From Rhodospirillaceae bacterium (GTDB taxonomy: Bacteria; Pseudomonadota; Alphaproteobacteria; JABSOH01), in contig JAHDDM010000075.1 in the NCBI GenBank assembly GCA_020629355.1, forward strand, positions 1 through 6,438: a DNA stretch of 6,438 nucleotides, in the 5' to 3' direction. Numbering within the stretch: position 1 is the stretch's first letter; every line of letters begins with the position of its first letter. The notes under the pieces are model-generated. The model was not told the DNA's origin, ran no database searches, and saw only the letters and a program-made list of their open reading frames with translations. Made by a program: the position numbers and the translations under genes. Shown one piece after another: positions 1 through 6,437 of this stretch.

Positions 1-232
1 CATTTTGTTGGGCGGCTTTTCTAAACCATTTCAAGGCTTTACTATAATCTTGTGCAACACCTTCGCTATTATAATACATAGTGCCAAGATCGTGTTGTGC
101 TTTTGCGTCGCCTTGTTTGGCGCGAGTCAGGGTCTGGTCAAATTTTTTAGAATTTTGCGCATTGACGCTGTTCCCGCCGATTGTAATAAAGAAAATCGAC
201 AGGAACATTACCAGTACAGTTGATGTTTTCAT
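1..232 (-). CDS. Secreted Sel1-repeat (SLR/TPR-like) protein, 5' part only
   Basis: The ATG at 232-230 opens a frame that runs off the left edge, so only the first 77 residues are visible. Residues 1-25 form a typical Sec signal peptide: Lys at position 2, a hydrophobic core (VLVMFLSIFFITIGG) and a likely cut after SVNA, giving a mature protein that begins QNSKK. There is no lipobox Cys. Residues 43-77 match a Sel1-like repeat: AKAQHDLGTMYYNSEGVAQD followed by YSKALKWFRKAAQQ, with the usual Ala, Leu-Gly, Tyr, Gly-Val and Ala-Ala positions. Sel1 repeats are helical scaffolds for protein contacts, so a periplasmic adaptor role is inferred; no specific partner is visible. The start is well supported by AGGAG seven bases upstream. 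The gene begins 13 bases after the scpB stop and is probably the next gene of that operon. In relatives this place is commonly held by tatA, which this is not. Confidence 0.82.
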   Translation of the reverse strand, partial: MKTSTVLVMFLSIFFITIGGNSVNAQNSKKFDQTLTRAKQGDAKAQHDLGTMYYNSEGVAQDYSKALKWFRKAAQQN

Positions 233-239
233 TATCAAA

Positions 240-244
240 CTCCT
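240..244 (-). promoter_or_regulatory. Shine-Dalgarno site of the Sel1-repeat gene
   Basis: On the minus strand AAAGGAG ends seven bases before the ATG at 232. It sits immediately after the scpB stop codon (248-246), so ribosomes ending scpB would be next to it. It is the clearest ribosome binding site in the window and fixes the start of the Sel1-repeat gene. Confidence 0.7.
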
Positions 245-245
245 T

Positions 246-806
246 TTATTCCTCACTACTATAACTAAATAAATCGCCTTGGGTGCTGCCAGAAATAAGC
301 CCTGCTTCTTTCAATTCATTGCGCATGGGCAGGTCATGCAGGCTGCTCAGATTAAAGTGGTGCAGAAAACCATTCGTGGTGGCCCAAAGAGTTGGTCTTC
401 CTGGTACGGGCCTGTGTCCTGCAGGTGTGACCCATCCCGCATCGAGCAGTTGATCGAGTGTGGTGCGTGCGAGACCGACCCCGCGAATTTCTTCGATTTC
501 CAAGCGCGTGATGGGCTGATAATAGGCGATAATAGCCAAGGTCTCCATTGCCGCCCGTGACAATGCGCGCGGTACATCACTTTCCAGCACCAATGCGTCA
601 CGAATGTCCGTAGCGGTAATAAATCCCCAAGCCGTGCCACGACGCACCAGATGCACCCCGCGTTCTGCATAGTCCTTTTGCAGGCCATGCAGAATATCCA
701 AAAGTCGGTCTTCTTCTGCAAGAAAGCCCTGCAAATCCTTTTCTTCGATGGGCTTTTCAGAGCGAAATAACACCGCTTCGATAATGCGTGTCTTACGATT
801 GTTCAT
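246..806 (-). CDS. scpB: Segregation and condensation protein B (ScpB)
   Basis: ScpB dimerises and binds the ScpA kleisin in the cytoplasmic Smc-ScpA-ScpB condensin that compacts and separates newly replicated chromosomes. The 186-residue product has the usual size and two winged-helix halves. The N-terminal half opens with IIEAVLFRSEKPI (residues 8-20). The second half carries the family signature around residues 82-112 (LSRAAMETLAIIAYYQPITR followed by LEIEEIRGVG) and PGRPTLWATTNGFLHHFNL at 135-153, then LHDLP at 156-160. The tail after about 165 is variable and acidic. The ATG start at 806 overlaps the scpA stop in ATGA, and no separate ribosome binding site is evident, so translation is probably coupled to scpA. 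The protein is complete, with no missing motif. Confidence 0.95.
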   Translation of the reverse strand: MNNRKTRIIEAVLFRSEKPIEEKDLQGFLAEEDRLLDILHGLQKDYAERGVHLVRRGTAWGFITATDIRDALVLESDVPRALSRAAMETLAIIAYYQPITRLEIEEIRGVGLARTTLDQLLDAGWVTPAGHRPVPGRPTLWATTNGFLHHFNLSSLHDLPMRNELKEAGLISGSTQGDLFSYSSEE

Positions 807-1579
807 TGGGCGCGCCGAATATCAAGGGTGGTATGCAGATTTTCTTGTCTTATCTCAATCTCGCCTTCGCGTTGCATTTCTAGCGCCGCCATTAAAGTCG
901 AGGCCAAACAGGACTTATGATATAGTCCAGCATTTTCAGCAGAGATAAACATTTTCCCGCGTGGAATCTTGGGCAATAAAGCTTTCAGTGGTCGCCACTG
1001 TTGAATTTCTGTGCGTAACTGTGCCAGAAAAGTACGCGCATCATCAATGGATAAAACAGGGAGTTGTGCCACCTTCAAGCGTGCTTTGTGGTGTGCTTGA
1101 CGTTCCTCGAGCAGACGTAGGCTGCGGATCAGTCCAACAATATCTGCCGTGTAATGGACATGCTCCAAACGCTCAAGACTTCTGTTGCCAGCAGGGGCAA
1201 AAAAATCCGTACCTAACTGCCGAGACGCCCGAAGCTTTGCTGCAACCTGCTGCATTGCTGATAATGTACGCATTTGCAATGCCAGACGTTCTGCCATGAG
1301 AGTTGGGTCTTCTTCTGCCTCGTCCTGTTGTTCTGGCGGCAATAACAGCCTTGATTTCAGCATGGCCAGCCATGATGCCATGAGCAGATATTCTGCCGCT
1401 CGCTGTAATTGTTCCGGCGGAATATGCTGTAGAAAACGAATATATTGTTCTGCCAAGGCCGAAACCGATAGGGAATGCAGATCAAATTTTGATTCTCGTA
1501 CCAAGCTCAAGAGCAAATCCAATGGCCCTTCAAAACCTTCCAGGCTAGGAGCAAAAATCGCTTCCTCTGTACGCATCAT
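803..1579 (-). CDS. scpA: Segregation and condensation protein A (ScpA kleisin)
   Basis: ScpA is the kleisin subunit that bridges the Smc head domains and recruits ScpB. Counted from the ATG at 1579 it has 258 residues, normal for the family. The N-terminal motif FEGPLDLLLSLV (residues 16-27) and the following helical stretch to about 80 (EQYIRFL, AAEYLLMASWLAMLKSRLLL) are diagnostic. An acidic linker (about 85-92) leads to the middle region, and the C-terminal winged helix that binds Smc is seen at about 225-245 (STLMAALEMQREGEIEIRQE). The frame can also start at GTG 1588, three codons earlier. I prefer the ATG at 1579 because it overlaps the nagZ stop as ATGA, the same junction used between scpA and scpB; neither start has a strong ribosome binding site. 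The next codon is also ATG (1576). Confidence 0.94.
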   Translation of the reverse strand: MMRTEEAIFAPSLEGFEGPLDLLLSLVRESKFDLHSLSVSALAEQYIRFLQHIPPEQLQRAAEYLLMASWLAMLKSRLLLPPEQQDEAEEDPTLMAERLALQMRTLSAMQQVAAKLRASRQLGTDFFAPAGNRSLERLEHVHYTADIVGLIRSLRLLEERQAHHKARLKVAQLPVLSIDDARTFLAQLRTEIQQWRPLKALLPKIPRGKMFISAENAGLYHKSCLASTLMAALEMQREGEIEIRQENLHTTLDIRRAQ

Positions 1580-2586
1580 GCCGCCCACGCACTATATTCC
1601 GCACACAGAGCCTGAGCGGGCGGTGTGTATGGGCGTGTGCGAATAGCTTCACAGACCTGCCAGCGTTGCCAGGCTGCTTCGGTGATGGGGGGACTTGCCG
1701 ACAGGATAGCGGTATTTTGGGAATATTCTCCGCTACAATATAGTGCCAAGTCCGCGCCTGCCGTTAAGGTTTGCTGCAACAGTTCAGCAGGAGTGCCATA
1801 ATCATTAAGTGCTTTCATTGCCAGATCGTCACTCACAATCAGCCCATCATAGCCTGCCTCGCTGCGCCAAAAGTCATGCAGAATAGTTGAGGATAATGTC
1901 GCGGGCAGATTATCCCACGCATCATAGACAATATGCGCGGTCATCATCATCGGGGTTGCACGCAAGGCCAGAAATGGCGCGACGTCCTGGTTGAGAATAG
2001 CTGCCTTATCAGCAGAAACTATCGGCAGTTCAAGGTGGCTATCCGTGCGTGCGCGACCATGACCAGGAAAATGTTTCATCATCGGCACAATACCCGAGTC
2101 CTCTAGTGCCTTGATGACGATTTTACCGCATTGGGTGACTTTTTCGGTATTGGCACTGAAGGCGCGGTCTCCGATCACATCATGGGTTTCGGGAAAGCGT
2201 AAATCAAGTACTGGATGACAATCCACATCCACGCCTAAGTCCCTAAGTTCTCCTGCAAGCAGACGTGTTGCGGTATCCAACAGGCGCGAACCTTTTTCAG
2301 CATCATCAGCCATGAGCGCACCAAAACGCGCCATTGCTGGAAAATTCGTCCAATGAGGACTACGGAAACGCTGGACTCTGCCGCCTTCTTGATCAATCCA
2401 TATCGGGATATTCCAGCCGCTTGCGGTTTTAATGCCTGCAATAAGCTGCTTGACCTGTGCTGCATCCAGAATATTTCGCGCAAACAGAATACAGCCCATG
2501 GGCGGATATTGTTGGAATAACGCGGCCTCTTCTGGCAGTAAGGCCGTACCCGAACAACCAATAATAACGGGATGGGGTATCTGCAT
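1576..2586 (-). CDS. nagZ: Beta-N-acetylhexosaminidase NagZ (GH3)
   Basis: NagZ is a cytoplasmic glycoside hydrolase of family 3. It removes N-acetylglucosamine from 1,6-anhydro-muropeptides during peptidoglycan recycling; its products influence AmpC beta-lactamase control in some Gram-negatives. The 336-residue length matches the single-domain NagZ form. Key motifs are all present: IDQEGGRVQR (64-73), the substrate-binding KHFPGHG (171-177), the mobile catalytic loop with the Asp182-Ser-His184 dyad, and GLIVSDDLAM (248-257) holding the likely nucleophile Asp253. There is no signal peptide, as expected. The ATG shares one base with the stop of the upstream membrane protein gene (TAATG), so translation is probably coupled. 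Placement between a membrane-anchored envelope protein and scpAB fits the common alphaproteobacterial cluster. Confidence 0.95.
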   Translation of the reverse strand: MQIPHPVIIGCSGTALLPEEAALFQQYPPMGCILFARNILDAAQVKQLIAGIKTASGWNIPIWIDQEGGRVQRFRSPHWTNFPAMARFGALMADDAEKGSRLLDTATRLLAGELRDLGVDVDCHPVLDLRFPETHDVIGDRAFSANTEKVTQCGKIVIKALEDSGIVPMMKHFPGHGRARTDSHLELPIVSADKAAILNQDVAPFLALRATPMMMTAHIVYDAWDNLPATLSSTILHDFWRSEAGYDGLIVSDDLAMKALNDYGTPAELLQQTLTAGADLALYCSGEYSQNTAILSASPPITEAAWQRWQVCEAIRTRPYTPPAQALCAEYSAWAA

Positions 2587-3098
2587 TACGGTTTCAAACC
2601 TTCAACAATTTCTGCCTTCAGTGCCTCTGTATCTGGTGTTTCTTCTGGCGTGACCTCTTGCTCTGTGAGACCCGCAAGTATTTTTTGCTGCAACCGCTCC
2701 AGACGTGCTTGATCATCCATGTTTTCCGGCAAGGCATTGTCGTTCTCAGGCACCGATAGCAGCTCTGGCACAAGTTCGGACTCTGGCGCGACAATCTGTA
2801 TGTCCGCATCCTGCATGGCAGCTTCGGTAGAAGCTTCAGGATCATTCAGGCTTAAAATACGCAACGCTTCTTGCGGTTCAGCCTGTTCGGGAACAATCTT
2901 CACATTCTCTGGTGCTGCAATGATGATCAGTTCTGGTGGCTGGCGAAGTTCAACAGCCCAATAGACTCCACCTAATATGCAAACAACAAGCACGGGAAAC
3001 AGTATTGCAATACCATGAATGAAACGCTTGTCGCGCTTATCGCTCGCGAGGCGTTGCATTTCTGCAATAATGTCTTTCTGGGTTCCGTCTGTGTTCAT
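2586..3098 (-). CDS. Small single-pass membrane protein at the SPOR-protein locus, without a SPOR domain
   Basis: The 170-residue product has a charged cytoplasmic N-terminus (residues 1-26, several Lys/Arg just before the membrane), one membrane segment at about 27-49 (IHGIAILFPVLVVCILGGVYW), and an acidic Pro/Glu-rich periplasmic tail. The segment at 55-82 (PELIIIAAPENVKIVPEQ and on) resembles the linker that follows the membrane helix in alphaproteobacterial SPOR proteins encoded between argS and nagZ (pattern like I-x-A-x-P-x-x-x-K-x-x-P-E). However, the roughly 75-residue peptidoglycan-binding SPOR domain normally at the C-terminus is absent: the protein ends EIVEGLKP and its TAA shares an A with the nagZ ATG. 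A short helix rich in Leu/Gln/Lys (about 130-145) is the only other structure I can suggest. The start at 3098 has a modest AGAG upstream and lies 18 bases after argS. Function is not assigned; a link to the cell envelope is inferred. Confidence 0.8.
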   Translation of the reverse strand: MNTDGTQKDIIAEMQRLASDKRDKRFIHGIAILFPVLVVCILGGVYWAVELRQPPELIIIAAPENVKIVPEQAEPQEALRILSLNDPEASTEAAMQDADIQIVAPESELVPELLSVPENDNALPENMDDQARLERLQQKILAGLTEQEVTPEETPDTEALKAEIVEGLKP

Positions 3099-3116
3099 GT
3101 AATACTGCTCTTTTCA

Positions 3117-4850
3117 TCAACGCAATTCATCAACTGCTGTAACGCCTAATAATGCCAGACCATCCGCCAGTACGAGTTTCACTGCCGCGAAAAGCTGGCA
3201 GCGCGCTGCTGTCTGTATTGGATCATCACGCACCACTACGCGAAGTTCTGCTTTATCCTTACCATAATTCCAGAAACCATGCAGTGCCTTAGAAAGCTCG
3301 CGGAGATAAATGGCGACACGATGCACCTCTAGGGCATGACCCGCGCGTCTGAGCATATCGGGGTATTCCGCCAGTTTGCACAGCAAGGCATGATCAGCAG
3401 CAGAGGATAATTTCTGAACCAGAGCTTCAAGGTCAAGGCTGGGTAATTGTGGGAATTCCGCTTCGGCGTGGCGAATCGCAGAATGGCAGCGGGCATGGGC
3501 ATATTGGATATAGAATACGGGATTGTCTAATGATTGCTGGCGCATGAGTTCCAGGTCAAAGTCCATATGGGCATCGTTCTTGCGCCCAAGCAAATGCAGC
3601 CGCACCACGTCTTTACCGACAGCATCGATCAATTCCGCCAAGGCAATGAATGTGCCTTGCCGCTTCGACATCCGAATAGGAGCGCCGTTTTCCATGAACC
3701 GCACAATCTGGCAGCACAATATATCCAAGGGAACATCAGAAAAAGCAGCAACAGCGGCCTTGAGTCTTTTGACATAACCGATATGATCCGCCCCGAAAAT
3801 GTTGATCAGCCAATCATAGCCACGCTGCAATTTGTCGCGGTGATAGGTGATATCGGGCGTAAAATAGCTCCAGCTACCATCAGACTTGATCAAAGGCCGA
3901 TCAATATCATCACCAAATTCGCTAGCGCGGAACAAAAGCTGTTCGCGCGCTTCCCAATCGTCAGGCTTTTTGCCTTTAGGTGGCTCAAGAACCCCGCGAT
4001 AGACCAGCGCGCGTTTGTGCATCTCGTCAAGAGTTTGCTCGACCGCACCAGAGGCCACCAATTCCTGTTCCGAGGAAAACACATCCTGCACCACGCCCAA
4101 AGCCGCAAGATCAGCGCGGATCATCTGCATCATGGCGGTGGTGGCCTCACGACGGAACAGCTCTAGCCATTCGGATTCGGGTGCGCCTTGATACAGCGTG
4201 CCGTATTTTTCTGCCAAGGTCTGCCCCAAAGGTTTCAGATATTCCCCTGGATACAGCGGCGCTTCAAAGGTCTGGCTGCTATCGCCAAGAGCCTCAAGGT
4301 AACGCCGATAGCTCGAACGTGCGAGGACATCCACCTGAACACCAGCATCATTGATATAATATTCGCGCGTAACATCATAACCGATTCGCTGCAGTAAAGC
4401 CGATAGGGCATCGCCAAAAACCGCACCACGGGCATGACCAACATGCAGGGGGCCTGTGGGATTGACCGAGACATATTCGACATTAACGGTCTTGCCTGCC
4501 CCAAGGTGACTGTGGCTGAAGTCCTTAGGATGCGCCAGAATGCGTTGCAGTTCAGTACAAAGAAACTCTGTGTTGAGGCGGACATTGATGAAGCCAGGTT
4601 TCGCAATCTCGACACTGGAAAAGGCCGCCCATTGCCGTAAAGATGTGGCGATTTTCTCCGCCAATATCATGGGCGAGGTTTTCTCTGCTTTTGCCAGCAT
4701 CATCGCGGCATTGCAGGCTAAATCACCATGCTCAGGGTCTTTTGGGCTCGAGAAAAAAAAACGCGCAACATTGCTTTCAACAACACTTGCAAAGGTCTCC
4801 TGCAATAATGCGGCTAAATCCTGATCCAGTTTTTGGTATACATCAATCAT
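3117..4850 (-). CDS. argS: Arginyl-tRNA synthetase (ArgRS, class I)
   Basis: This cytoplasmic enzyme charges tRNA-Arg with arginine using ATP. The 577 residues carry the full class I ArgRS plan. The N-terminal Add-1 domain that contacts the tRNA D-loop covers about 1-110, including HGDLACNAAMMLAK (41-54). The Rossmann core begins with YVSVNPTGPLHVGHARG (126-142), where HVGH (136-139) is the HIGH signature. The second ATP-binding signature is RMSKRQGTF (393-401), with Met-Ser-Lys in the KMSKS position. The helical DALR anticodon-binding domain covers about 445-577 (YIQYAHARCHS, YLRELSKALHGFWNY, LADGLALLGV). The gene is complete and looks functional. It starts at ATG 4850 with only a weak AGAGACG ribosome binding site and ends in tandem TGA TGA. 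It is the first gene of the minus-strand operon. A run of nine T on the coding strand encodes Phe31-33. Confidence 0.96.
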   Translation of the reverse strand: MIDVYQKLDQDLAALLQETFASVVESNVARFFFSSPKDPEHGDLACNAAMMLAKAEKTSPMILAEKIATSLRQWAAFSSVEIAKPGFINVRLNTEFLCTELQRILAHPKDFSHSHLGAGKTVNVEYVSVNPTGPLHVGHARGAVFGDALSALLQRIGYDVTREYYINDAGVQVDVLARSSYRRYLEALGDSSQTFEAPLYPGEYLKPLGQTLAEKYGTLYQGAPESEWLELFRREATTAMMQMIRADLAALGVVQDVFSSEQELVASGAVEQTLDEMHKRALVYRGVLEPPKGKKPDDWEAREQLLFRASEFGDDIDRPLIKSDGSWSYFTPDITYHRDKLQRGYDWLINIFGADHIGYVKRLKAAVAAFSDVPLDILCCQIVRFMENGAPIRMSKRQGTFIALAELIDAVGKDVVRLHLLGRKNDAHMDFDLELMRQQSLDNPVFYIQYAHARCHSAIRHAEAEFPQLPSLDLEALVQKLSSAADHALLCKLAEYPDMLRRAGHALEVHRVAIYLRELSKALHGFWNYGKDKAELRVVVRDDPIQTAARCQLFAAVKLVLADGLALLGVTAVDELR

Positions 4851-4932
4851 CGACGTCTCTTATAGTGAAAAGCTTTCTTCCTTCTGATATAACTGTACGG
4901 ACTAAGACGCAACCGATGAGAGACTCGATAGC
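4851..4932. promoter_or_regulatory. Divergent argS / erpA intergenic control region
   Basis: These 82 bases separate two genes read outward, so promoters for both should lie here or inside the gene starts. For the minus direction, TATAAG at 4864-4859 could be a -10 box, but it would start transcription only a few bases before the argS ATG; TATATC near 4892-4887, with TTGCGT 15 bases upstream, is an alternative. Neither is strong. No Rrf2/IscR-type palindrome is convincing by eye. Confidence 0.5.
4865..4893 (+). promoter_or_regulatory. Candidate sigma-70 promoter of the erpA-like gene
   Basis: TATAAC (4888-4893, five of six to consensus) is preceded, with a 17-base spacer, by GTGAAA (4865-4870, four of six to TTGACA). 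A start near 4900 would give a leader of about 33 bases before the ATG at 4933. This is a pattern match only, in a region where some promoter is required. Confidence 0.35.
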
Positions 4933-5346
4933 ATGATGAAATTGAATATTCCCGCAATCGCTGCCAAGGATGCACCGATCATGCCAGAAACGCCGATAAC
5001 ACAATCCGAGGTTGTGTTGGACATTGATCCCAGTGCATCAAAGCGTTTGCTTGTTCTGAGAAAGCAGGCGCAGAACGAAAACCTGAAGCTTCGGGTTCAA
5101 ATTCGCGGCGGCGGCTGTTCGGGCTTTCAATATAAATTTGAATTGACCGAAGAGGTCAAGCCCGATGATCACTGCTGGACGCAAGAGGGTGCGATGTTTC
5201 TTGTTGATCCGTTAAGTCAACAGATGCTGAACGGTGCACGATTGGAATACTTCTCAAGCCCAATGGAGAGCGGATTCCGACTCGAGAATCCGCACGCCAA
5301 AAGCAGTTGCGGCTGTGGAGTATCATTTGCGATTGATCACTCCTAA
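4933..5346 (+). CDS. erpA: A-type iron-sulfur cluster carrier (ErpA/HesB/IscA family)
   Basis: A-type carriers hold a Fe-S cluster and pass it to apo-enzymes. The 137-residue product has the three invariant cysteines: Cys62 in RGGGCSGFQYKF and Cys126/Cys128 in SSCGCGVSF near the C-terminus, with the preceding SGFRLENPHA motif typical of the family. An extra Cys81 lies between them and is not part of the signature. The core begins at about residue 26; the first 20-25 residues are an unconserved extension, so internal ATGs (the second codon at 4936, or 4981) could be the true start. I keep 4933 because a GAGAG lies a suitable distance upstream. Its position divergent from argS matches the erpA/HesB gene of many alphaproteobacteria, where dgt normally intervenes; dgt is absent here. 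ErpA is preferred over IscA or SufA from context, since there are no isc or suf genes nearby. Confidence 0.88.
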   Translation: MMKLNIPAIAAKDAPIMPETPITQSEVVLDIDPSASKRLLVLRKQAQNENLKLRVQIRGGGCSGFQYKFELTEEVKPDDHCWTQEGAMFLVDPLSQQMLNGARLEYFSSPMESGFRLENPHAKSSCGCGVSFAIDHS

Positions 5347-5368
5347 ATCGAAGTATCCAGCTGATATA

Positions 5369-5384
5369 CAGCCTGTTCAGGTTG
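5369..5384. terminator. Weak hairpin in the convergent erpA / BCCT gap
   Basis: CAGCCT-GTTC-AGGTTG can fold into a six-pair stem with one G-T pair and a four-base loop, between the convergent stops at 5346 and 5394. On the plus strand it is followed by TGAAAAAC and on the minus strand by no T-run, so it lacks the U-tract of an intrinsic terminator. It is the only inverted repeat of note in this 47-base gap. It may be a weak bidirectional terminator or chance. Confidence 0.2.
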
Positions 5385-5393
5385 TGAAAAACA

Positions 5394-6437
5394 TTACCTG
5401 TTCAGATACTGTCTCTCTCGACGGTCTATCAGTTTCGGAGTCGGATAGTCCTCGTGCAGAGTCTTGACCATGCCATAGGCCATCAACAGCAACAGGACAG
5501 CAATCGGCAGACCGGCCACAATCGAGGCCGTCTGCAATGCCCCCAAACCACCTGCAAGCATCAAGACGCCAGCAACGACACCTGAGGTCACCCCCCAGAA
5601 GATACGGAATTTCACTGGCGGGCCAGAGTCCGAGGAGGTGACAAACCACGACACAAGCAGGATAGTGATAAAGACGGTGATCGGCATGACCAGCCAGCTA
5701 TAATCGAAACCAGCCACGACTTGGAATACGCCAGAAGCATAATCAGCTTGCACTGCCTCCATGACACCCGCGCCGTTAAACAGGTCAACTCCGGCAGAGA
5801 TACCGCCAAAGACCCCCATCCAGAGAATGACAACAGAAACCGGTACCAACAGGACACAGAGGCAGAACTGCCGAATGGTACGACCTTTTGAGACCCGCGC
5901 AATGAACATGCCAACAAAAGGACACCAGGCAATCCACCAGCCCCAGTAGAAAATCGTCCACCAGCTTTGCCACTGGCGTTCGGGTTCACCATCAATCCAG
6001 AAACCCATCGGGATGAAATTCCACAGATATTCTCCCGCACTGGTGATCATAACCCCAAGAGCAAAGGCCGTTGGACCCAGCACCAAAAATAGCACCAGTA
6101 GAAACAGACTGGCCTGTACATTCAGTTCCGAGAGAATCCGCACACCCTTGCCAACACCAGAAGCGGCTGAGGCTGTACCCAGAATCGTGATGATAGCCAC
6201 CAGAATCAACTGGTTGGTGGTGGTGTTCTCCATCCAGCCGAGATTTTCCATTCCAGCAGCAATCGGCGTAATACCCAGACCCAGAGAAGTCGCCAGGCCA
6301 AAAATCGTACCAAATACCCCAATCAGGTCAATGGTGTGACCCCAATTCCCGTAAATACGATCACCAAGAATGGGATAGAATGCTGAACGTAAAGTCAATG
6401 GCAGGTCTTTACGATAGGCAAAATAGGCCAGGCTTAA
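5394..6437 (-). CDS. BCCT-family betaine/carnitine/choline-type transporter, C-terminal part
   Basis: The frame is open to the right edge, so the start is outside; 347 codons and the stop are present. Upstream of an internal TTG (6398) it continues in frame as SLAYFAYRKDLP, a conserved BCCT stretch, so that TTG is not a start. BCCT proteins import quaternary ammonium compounds or related osmolytes (betaine, choline, carnitine, DMSP), usually driven by Na+ or H+. Seen here, numbered from the first codon: the TM3 glycine motif SLGLG (51-55); the Trp-rich TM8 signature WGWWIAWCPFVGMFIARVSKG (165-185) with the substrate-cage tryptophans; TSSDSG (267-272); and GGLGALQTASIVAGLP (296-311) before the last helix. 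The C-terminus is short and charged. After TSSDSG the protein jumps directly to PPVKFRIFWG, where relatives have about 15 more residues, so an in-frame deletion is suspected. The substrate cannot be named from this part. Confidence 0.9.
   Translation of the reverse strand, partial: LSLAYFAYRKDLPLTLRSAFYPILGDRIYGNWGHTIDLIGVFGTIFGLATSLGLGITPIAAGMENLGWMENTTTNQLILVAIITILGTASAASGVGKGVRILSELNVQASLFLLVLFLVLGPTAFALGVMITSAGEYLWNFIPMGFWIDGEPERQWQSWWTIFYWGWWIAWCPFVGMFIARVSKGRTIRQFCLCVLLVPVSVVILWMGVFGGISAGVDLFNGAGVMEAVQADYASGVFQVVAGFDYSWLVMPITVFITILLVSWFVTSSDSGPPVKFRIFWGVTSGVVAGVLMLAGGLGALQTASIVAGLPIAVLLLLMAYGMVKTLHEDYPTPKLIDRRERQYLNR

Noticed and set aside
5..272. Two plus-strand small open frames at the left end
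   Set aside because: They lie opposite the Sel1-repeat gene, which has a signal peptide, recognisable repeat and strong ribosome binding site.
1185..1646. Plus-strand open frame of 153 codons opposite scpA
   Set aside because: Its Cys/Ser/Arg-rich composition is typical of an antisense shadow, and it crosses the scpA/nagZ junction where the minus-strand genes are certain.
3534..4166. Plus-strand open frame of 210 codons opposite argS
   Set aside because: It is antisense to the conserved catalytic core of argS, shows no family resemblance and has no convincing ribosome binding site; it is a shadow of argS codon use.
5612..6040. Minus-strand 142-codon frame inside the BCCT gene
   Set aside because: It is an alternative frame of a clear membrane transporter, and all conserved motifs lie in the other frame.
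5394..6398. BCCT gene taken as complete from the TTG at 6398
   Set aside because: The frame stays open upstream to the edge and encodes the conserved SLAYFAYRKDLP stretch; a BCCT protein also needs several more N-terminal helices.
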